Assembly: GCF_014145675.1 (NCBI RefSeq)
Contig: NZ_JACGZW010000019.1
Span: 1-64,000 of the forward strand
Direction of reading: 5' to 3'
DNA length: 64,000 bases
Source: Amycolatopsis dendrobii
GTDB taxonomy: Bacteria > Actinomycetota > Actinomycetes > Mycobacteriales > Pseudonocardiaceae
Below, piece after piece: positions 58,903-64,000 of the stretch; position 1 is the first letter of the stretch; every line of letters begins with the position of its first letter. The notes under the pieces were generated by a model. It was not told where the DNA came from. It made no database searches and saw only the letters and a program-made list of their open reading frames with translations. The position numbers and the translations under genes were made by a program.

Positions 58903-59556
58903 TCACGCCAGCGGCGAAAACTCCGTCGGCACCGCGATGATCGAGTCCGCGTCGAGAATCTCCTCCGGCGCGCCCGGCGGCGGCCACATCCCCTTCGCGT
59001 AGAGATCGCGGCGGATCGCGAGCCGTTCGTCGAGGCTCGAGAACGGCCAGATCTGGATGATCCGGTCCGGGCCGTCGAGCGCGTACATCACCACGGTCAG
59101 CGGGTCGACCAGATGCCGCGCGGGCAACGCTTCGCGCCAGCCGTCGATCGTCGCGGTCAGGCCGCCCGGCCGGAGGTGGTAGTCGCGGATTTCGTAGACC
59201 GAGCCGTACTTGCCCGGCCGGACCGGCGGCACGAACGGGAACGGCGCGTAGCTCCGCAGCGACAGGTCGGTCAGGTGCTCGCCGCCGAACGGTGCGCGGC
59301 TGTGCCGGGCGCGCAACCGTTCCTCGTCCAGCGCTTGCTGATTCTCGAATCCGCGCAGCACGACCAGCCTGCCGAGCGGGCCGTTCTCCGTCTGCCAGCA
59401 GCCGAGCAGTTCGCCGTGCCCCTCGACCCACGGCAGCACGCCCTCGGCGGCTTTCGGCCCGTCGAGCAGCTGGAACGACAGAATCGCCAGCTCGTACCGG
59501 ACGGCCTGCTGTTCCGGGGCGACGTCGGCGCCACTGATCCGGACCGGTTCGGTCAT
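58903..59556 (-). CDS. NIPSNAP-family protein
   Basis: A 217-aa protein with two NIPSNAP-type ferredoxin-like repeats (YELAILSFQLLDGPKAAEG and VYEIRDYHLRPGGLTATIDGW). Function of the family in bacteria is unknown. GGGAGC precedes the ATG at 59556. The chitinase control region lies on its upstream side. Confidence 0.82.
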   Translation of the reverse strand: MTEPVRISGADVAPEQQAVRYELAILSFQLLDGPKAAEGVLPWVEGHGELLGCWQTENGPLGRLVVLRGFENQQALDEERLRARHSRAPFGGEHLTDLSLRSYAPFPFVPPVRPGKYGSVYEIRDYHLRPGGLTATIDGWREALPARHLVDPLTVVMYALDGPDRIIQIWPFSSLDERLAIRRDLYAKGMWPPPGAPEEILDADSIIAVPTEFSPLA

Positions 59557-59767
59557 GACGCTCCCGTTCGTCCGAAATTCGCGCTGGTATCGCTCCCTTC
59601 CCATCGTGACACGGCATTCCGCCCGTGCAGTCCGGGCAGTTCCGTCCGCACCCGGTTTGCCCTCGCGTCCACGCACCGCTTCCCGATAGTCCCGCTCACC
59701 GGCGCCCCGGAACCTCCCGGCGACCTCGGCCACCTCGGTGAGGTTTTTTCCCACCCCCGCTCCCGTC
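59557..59767. other. intergenic region upstream of NIPSNAP and chitinase genes
   Basis: No family-like gene is seen. It should hold the NIPSNAP promoter on the minus strand; I could not name a firm pair of hexamers. The chitinase promoter lies just beyond it. Confidence 0.45.
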
Positions 59768-59797
59768 TTGACACTTCTCAATGGTCTAGTCCATTGT
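59768..59797 (+). promoter_or_regulatory. chitinase promoter with DasR-like box
   Basis: TTGACA (59768-59773) with a weak CATTGT (59792-59797) 18 bases on. Between and across them lies AATGGTCTAGTCCATT (59780-59795), close to the DasR consensus ACTGGTCTAGACCAGT known in Streptomyces. N-acetylglucosamine-responsive repression of the chitinase is the expected outcome. DasR itself is not in the window. Confidence 0.7.
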
Positions 59798-59910
59798 GAC
59801 TGCGCACACACTCCCCCGAGTGCCTGCGGGGCGCCGCCGCCACGTCCGGCTTCGCCAGGTGCTCCGATGACGCGTGCCGCCGGGTGCGCGTTTCCCCCGT
59901 TGGAGGACCC

Positions 59911-60882
59911 ATGAAATCCTTGCGCCGCACCAGTTCCCGCCGGAAACTCGCCGGCCGGATCGGCGTACTGGCGCTCGCCGCGGGCGCCGCTTTGTCCACC
60001 GCGACCGGCACCGCATCAGCCGCGGGCGACCCGGTCCTCGCGGCCCCGTACCTGTACCAGTGGGGCGGCCAGAGCGACCCGTCAGCCGCGATGGACGCGA
60101 CCGGCGTCAGCGCGTTCACCCTCGCGTTCATGCTTTCCGGCGGCGGCTGCGCCCCCGCCTGGGACGGCAACCGCCCGCTCGACGGGACCGACGCCGCGAT
60201 GATCCAGAAGATCCGCGCCGCGGGCGGCGACGTGATCCCGTCGTTCGGCGGCTGGCAGGGCAACAAACTGGGCCCGAACTGCGGGTCGCCGGAGGAACTG
60301 GCCGGCGCGTACCAGCAGGTGATCGACGCCTACGACCTCAAGGCGATCGACCTCGACATCGAGAACACCGACGAGTTCGAGAACGCGGCCGTGCAGGACC
60401 GGATCCTCGGCGCGATCAAGATCGTCAAGGAGAAGAACCCTGGTGTGCGCGTTGTGATCACCATGGGCACCACGCCGCAGGGCCCGAACGACTGGGGCAA
60501 GCGCCTGGTCACGCAGGCGAAGGCGCTCGGCGCGGACGTCGACGTGTGGTCGCTGATGCCCTTCGACTTCTCCGACGGCGGCGACATGGTCGCGATGACG
60601 AAATCCGCGGTGGACGGCCTGGTCGGAGAACTGAAGTCGACGTTCGGCTGGGACGACGCGACCGCCTACCACCGCGCTGGTCTCTCGTCGATGAACGGCA
60701 AGACCGACCGGGCGGGCGAGGTCGTGTCGGTCGCGGACTTCACCGCGATCCGCGACTGGGCCGCGGAGCACCACCTGGGGCGCGTGACGTTCTGGGCGAC
60801 CAACCGGGACTGCGGCGGGTGCAGCGGGATCGACCAGGAGAACTACGCGTTCACGAAGGTCGTGGCCGGGTACAACGGCTGA
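59911..60882 (+). CDS. secreted GH18 chitinase
   Basis: A 323-aa exported enzyme: signal peptide (about 1-38, ending TASAAGD) and a GH18 barrel with the catalytic motif AIDLDIEN (DxDxE type). The substrate-binding strand DVIPSFGGWQGN precedes it. GGAGG lies before the ATG at 59911. There is no added carbohydrate-binding module. The DasR-like box in its promoter supports a role in chitin use. Confidence 0.92.
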   Translation: MKSLRRTSSRRKLAGRIGVLALAAGAALSTATGTASAAGDPVLAAPYLYQWGGQSDPSAAMDATGVSAFTLAFMLSGGGCAPAWDGNRPLDGTDAAMIQKIRAAGGDVIPSFGGWQGNKLGPNCGSPEELAGAYQQVIDAYDLKAIDLDIENTDEFENAAVQDRILGAIKIVKEKNPGVRVVITMGTTPQGPNDWGKRLVTQAKALGADVDVWSLMPFDFSDGGDMVAMTKSAVDGLVGELKSTFGWDDATAYHRAGLSSMNGKTDRAGEVVSVADFTAIRDWAAEHHLGRVTFWATNRDCGGCSGIDQENYAFTKVVAGYNG

Positions 60883-60942
60883 CCTGCGCGACGCTGAGAG
60901 CGATCAGACCGCGCTGCGCTGAACTGGCGGCGGCTCAGCCGG
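60883..60942. other. short spacer after the chitinase gene
   Basis: It leads into the terminator hairpin listed next. No reading frame or other motif is recognised. Confidence 0.5.
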
Positions 60943-60973
60943 CCGGATCGGGCTGAGGTTCGGCCCGATCCGG
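60943..60973 (+). terminator. chitinase terminator hairpin
   Basis: CCGGATCGGGC and GCCCGATCCGG are perfect 11-base arms around a 9-base loop, 60 bases beyond the stop. No T-run follows. Confidence 0.7.
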
Positions 60974-61364
60974 ATCTAGCCGAGCGGCGACTTGGCTGAG
61001 CCGTGCCAGGCAGCGGCGACTCGCCAGCCTGGCCCAAGCTGGGCGACGGGTTCGGCCGATTCGGGCCGAACCAGGCAACTGTTCGCCGTCTGGATCGAAC
61101 TGACGGCTCGGCTGAGCCAAGCATTACAGGCAGCGGTGCAGAGCCGACCCGAGCCAAGGAAACGGCAGTTCGAGCAGCGTCTAGCGAGGCAGCTCGTCGG
61201 GGCGGCCAAGCCGCGCCCCGGTGGACCGAACCACCGCCTCGCGCACGCCCGCATCGAGGCCGTCCGGCCTGGCGGAGCGCGGCGACGGGGACCTTCCCGC
61301 CCGGGAGGTCCCCGTTCTGCCGTCCGTCACGCTATGCGTACGGGTACGGCCGAACGAGTGAAGA
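60974..61364. other. gene-free stretch with loosely repeated GC-rich sequence
   Basis: This stretch holds words such as GGCTGAGCC, CGGCGACT and TTCGGCC several times, on both strands, without a clear unit length. No protein family is seen in any frame. Confidence 0.5.
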
Positions 61365-61634
61365 TCAGGCCGCGGCGGTAACCGAGAGCGCGGCCGCCCC
61401 GGCCTCGGTCAGCTCGGCGGGGACCCGGCCCGCGGCGGTGACTCCCGTGCCCGGACGGACGTAGCCGCCCTTGGCGAGCGCGTGTGCGGTCATCTGGTCG
61501 CAGCAAGCGAAACCGTCGACGAACAGGTCGGGCTCGCAGCTGGTGGACATCTCCGCGCGCTGTTGCGCGACCGCCTTGAGCATGGCCATCGCGCGATGGG
61601 TCAGCTCGACGGTCACCCCTTCTGAACCGGACAC
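61365..61634 (-). CDS. small ACCD-motif protein, paralogue 2
   Basis: An 89-aa protein similar to the one encoded at 33212-33460. Shared wording: EMSTSCEPDLFVDGFACCD here against EMTCSREPHLYVDGLACCD there, THR near the start and a C-terminal LTEAGAAALSVTAAA-type end. Three Cys plus acidic residues are conserved in position. An alternative start is the GTG at 61616. No known family is recognised; it stands alone here, away from any oxygenase. Confidence 0.65.
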   Translation of the reverse strand: MSGSEGVTVELTHRAMAMLKAVAQQRAEMSTSCEPDLFVDGFACCDQMTAHALAKGGYVRPGTGVTAAGRVPAELTEAGAAALSVTAAA

Positions 61635-61736
61635 CGGGATCGCCTTCTTCCTCGTGGGCTACTTACTCAACGTTATCGCCCATTGGGCCGAATGTGTTAA
61701 CAACCACACTGTAGCAATGCGGGAATGTGACGAGGA

Positions 61737-62342
61737 CTAGACCTGTTCGGTTCCCGCGAGGCGAGACTCGAGCGTCCGAGCCCACTCGCGCACGATCTGC
61801 TCGCGGCGGCGGGTGTCGTCGGTGAGGAGGTTGGCGAGGCCGAGCCCGCGCCCGAGGTCGAGAGTGGCCTGGACCAGTTCGCGCACGCCCGGCTGAGCCT
61901 CGTCGACCCCGAGCAGTTCGACCGCGACCCGGTGCGCCTCCCGCCCGACGCGCGCCTCCAGCGGCACGAGCACGTCGCGCAACTGGTCGTCGGTCGACGC
62001 GACGGCCCACAGCTGCAACGCGGCGCGGAACATCGGCCCGGTGTAGAGGGTCAGCAACATCTCGACGACCCACTCGATCCGCGACGACCCTCCCGGCGAA
62101 CCGGCCGCGCGCGTGCGCAGTTCGTCTAACTGAGCCTCGCCGAGCAGTTCGACCGCCGCGGCGACCAGCGCTTCCCGGGTCGGGAAGTGATGCTGCGCGG
62201 CGCCTCGGGAGACCCCGGCCCGCTCGGCGATGACCGCGACGGTGACTCCGTGCCAGCCCCGCTCGCCAATGCAGTCCATCGCGGCTTCGATCAGCCGCCG
62301 CCGGGTGGTGCGGCTGCGTTCTTGTTGCGGTTCGCGGAGCAT
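61737..62342 (-). CDS. TetR-family regulator
   Basis: A 201-aa TetR regulator (HTH WHGVTVAVIAERAGVSRGAAQHHFPTREALV). It lies downstream of, and in the same direction as, the acyl-CoA dehydrogenase gene. A hairpin between them (62372-62414) separates the transcripts. It is a possible regulator of the acyl-CoA pathway genes; the target is not shown. Confidence 0.88.
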   Translation of the reverse strand: MLREPQQERSRTTRRRLIEAAMDCIGERGWHGVTVAVIAERAGVSRGAAQHHFPTREALVAAAVELLGEAQLDELRTRAAGSPGGSSRIEWVVEMLLTLYTGPMFRAALQLWAVASTDDQLRDVLVPLEARVGREAHRVAVELLGVDEAQPGVRELVQATLDLGRGLGLANLLTDDTRRREQIVREWARTLESRLAGTEQV

Positions 62343-62371
62343 CAGGCCGCACCTGCCCCGCTCCCGCACAA

Positions 62372-62414
62372 GTCCGTGAGGGGAACCCTCAGGGACTCCG
62401 ATTCCCTCACGGAC
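62372..62414. repeat. GTCCGTGAGGG inverted repeat
   Basis: GTCCGTGAGGG (62372-62382) and CCCTCACGGAC (62404-62414) are perfect arms around a 21-base loop that itself holds CCCTCAGGGA. It lies between two minus-strand genes and may end the acyl-CoA operon transcript or be a dispersed repeat related in style to 29-50. Confidence 0.7.
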
Positions 62415-62460
62415 CGCGGCCAAGGCCCGCGCCGGACGCACCTCATGACTTCACCACTGC

Positions 62461-63627
62461 TCAGTACGACTTCGGCAGCCCGAGGCTGTGCTGCCCCACG
62501 AAATTCAGCACCATCTCGCGGCTCACCGGTGCGATCCGGCCCAAACGCACCGCCGTCACCAGGCTGCCCAGGCCGTATTCGGTCGCCAGGCCGTTTCCGC
62601 CGTGGGTTTGCACTGCCTGGTCCACCGCCCGGATCGCGACCTCCGCCGCCGCGTATTTCGCCATGTTCGCGGACTCGCCCGAGGCGAAATCGTCGCCGGC
62701 GTCGTACAGCGAGGCTGCCTTCTGCGTCATCAGTTTCGCCAGCTCTAGTTCGATTTTCACCTGTGCGAGCGGATGCGCGAGACCCTGGTGCGACCCGATC
62801 GGCGCGCCCCACACCTGGCGTTCGTTGGCGTAGCCGACTGCCTTGTCCAAGGCGTACCTCGCGGTGCCCAGCGAGAACGCCGCGCCCATGATCCGCTCCG
62901 GGTTCAGGCCCGCGAACAATTGCGCGATCGCCGCGTCCTCCTCGCCCACCAAGGCTTCCGCGGGCAGCCGCACATCGTCCAGGAACAGCGAGAACTGGTT
63001 TTCCGGCGCGACGATGTCCATGTCGATCTTGGTGAACTCGAACCCGGGCGTGTCCGTCGGCACCACGAACAGGGCGGGCTTCAGACGCCCGGTCTTCGCG
63101 TCCTCGGTGCGGCCGACGACGAGCACCGCGTCCGCCTCGTCGACCCCCGAGATGTACACCTTGCGACCGGACAGCACCCAGTCGCCGCCGTCCCGGCGGG
63201 CGGTCGTCGTGATCTTGTGCGAATTGGATCCGGCGTCCGGTTCGGTGATCGCGAAGACGATCTTCTTGCTGCCGTCCGCCATTCCGGGCAGCCACTGCTT
63301 TTTCTGGTCCGGCGTGCCGAACCGCGACAGCACCGTCCCGACGATCGCCGGCGACACCACCATCAGCAGCAACGGCGAACCCGCGGCCGCGAATTCCTCC
63401 AGCACCGCGGCGAGATCCGCGATCCCGGCTCCCCCGCCGCCGTATTCCTCCGGCAGGTTCACGCCCAGGTAGCCGAGCCGTCCGGCTTCGTTCCACAGCT
63501 CGTCGGTCTTCTCGCCCGCGCGGGCTTTCTTCGCGTAGTACTCGTGCCCGTACTTGCCCGCCAGGTCGGCCGCGGCCTTCCGCAGCGCCACCCGCTCTTC
63601 GGGCTCGACGAAGTTCATCGCGTTCAT
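62461..63627 (-). CDS. acyl-CoA dehydrogenase
   Basis: A 388-aa FAD-dependent acyl-CoA dehydrogenase. Family segments: NLPEEYGGGGAGIADL, FAITEPDAGSNSHKITTTA and THGGNGLATEYGLGSL near the C-terminus. It would oxidise an acyl-CoA to an enoyl-CoA in the cytoplasm, with ETF as acceptor. The ATG at 63627 overlaps the stop of the biotin-carrier gene, so they are one operon, typical of branched-chain amino acid or terpenoid acyl-CoA catabolism. Confidence 0.92.
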   Translation of the reverse strand: MNAMNFVEPEERVALRKAAADLAGKYGHEYYAKKARAGEKTDELWNEAGRLGYLGVNLPEEYGGGGAGIADLAAVLEEFAAAGSPLLLMVVSPAIVGTVLSRFGTPDQKKQWLPGMADGSKKIVFAITEPDAGSNSHKITTTARRDGGDWVLSGRKVYISGVDEADAVLVVGRTEDAKTGRLKPALFVVPTDTPGFEFTKIDMDIVAPENQFSLFLDDVRLPAEALVGEEDAAIAQLFAGLNPERIMGAAFSLGTARYALDKAVGYANERQVWGAPIGSHQGLAHPLAQVKIELELAKLMTQKAASLYDAGDDFASGESANMAKYAAAEVAIRAVDQAVQTHGGNGLATEYGLGSLVTAVRLGRIAPVSREMVLNFVGQHSLGLPKSY

Positions 63628-64000
63628 TCGGTCTCTCCCACCACAGCCAGCACCGCGCCTACCTCGACCTGTTGCCCGACCTCGACCGGCAGTTCGGCGA
63701 CCACGCCGTCCGCCGGGGCCGAGATCCGGTGTTCCATCTTCATCGCTTCCAGCCACAGCAACGGATCGCCTGCCCGCACACTGTCCCCTGCGGACACTGC
63801 GAGCCGCACGACCGTGCCCGGCATCGGTGCGAGCAGCGAGCCCGCAGCCAGTGCCGAATCGGGATCGGCGAACCGCGGTTCGGCGGTCAACGCTACCGGA
63901 CCCAGTGGCGAATCCACATAGGACACCGCGCCGTGCCGGGCGACCGCGAAGGTCCGGCGGACACCGGCGATGTCGAGGACGACCTGGTTCGGCGTGGCGG
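63624..64000 (-). CDS. acyl-CoA carboxylase alpha subunit, C-terminal part (partial)
   Basis: The window holds only the C-terminus, which ends in a biotinyl domain with the LEAMKMEH biotin-Lys motif. The frame continues past the right edge, consistent with a biotin carboxylase-BCCP subunit of about 650 aa. It partners with the acyl-CoA dehydrogenase. The most likely pathway is 3-methylcrotonyl-CoA or a similar acyl-CoA carboxylase, but the edge prevents proof. Confidence 0.85.
   Translation of the reverse strand, partial: ATPNQVVLDIAGVRRTFAVARHGAVSYVDSPLGPVALTAEPRFADPDSALAAGSLLAPMPGTVVRLAVSAGDSVRAGDPLLWLEAMKMEHRISAPADGVVAELPVEVGQQVEVGAVLAVVGETE

Overview
The window is very GC-rich actinobacterial chromosome. 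Genes are tightly packed, many joined by GTGA or ATGA start/stop overlaps, and GTG starts are common. Several features suggest a soil member of the Pseudonocardiaceae, most likely Amycolatopsis or a close relative: T7SS-type EspG/PPE-like genes, many TetR/GntR/MarR regulators, secreted hydrolases, a pigment NRPS and recurrent short inverted repeats. This assignment is inference. No rRNA, tRNA, CRISPR array, IS element or phage module was seen.

Layout. (1) 0.5-10.8 kb: a PucR regulator faces a KipI/KipA-like pair. Tail to tail with that pair is an eight-gene minus-strand operon led by a GntR repressor: carbon-nitrogen hydrolase, DUF2848 protein, HpaB-type hydroxylase, cupin, flavin reductase, MHS transporter and isochorismatase-family hydrolase. 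It looks like a catabolic pathway for a nitrogen-containing aromatic or heterocycle, substrate unknown. (2) 11.1-14.9 kb: an amidohydrolase, a degenerate 36-bp tandem repeat and a secreted GH76 enzyme. (3) 15.2-20.5 kb: a T7SS-like module with PPE-like, EspG-like, two YbaB-like proteins and two peptidoglycan hydrolases joined to helical WXG-type regions. (4) 21.9-37.7 kb: a long aromatic-catabolism cluster (cupin, reductase, Rieske oxygenase, extradiol dioxygenase, hydrolase, SDRs, ThDP enzyme, transporter) divergent from an aldehyde dehydrogenase. It shares a repeated operator, CTTAGGTCTAAG, with a nearby MarR gene. (5) 37.8-49.1 kb: sulfatase, a LysR-controlled FAD monooxygenase/reductase pair, a CopC protein, a secreted S1 protease, small regulators and several decayed genes. 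(6) 49.3-54.6 kb: an operon of DoxX, a DMT exporter and a 1280-aa A-Ox-PCP-TE NRPS, recognisable as an indigoidine (blue pigment) synthetase. (7) 55-64 kb: TetR/WYL regulators with palindromic operators, an oxidoreductase, a deaminase, a GH18 chitinase with a DasR-like box in its promoter, and the start of an acyl-CoA dehydrogenase/biotin-carboxylase operon that runs off the right edge.

The items most worth a second look are the T7SS-type murein hydrolase module, two small paralogous ACCD-motif proteins 28 kb apart, the unassigned GntR operon, the MarR operator set, the DasR-like box, the indigoidine operon and an over-represented TCCACARTGGA word.
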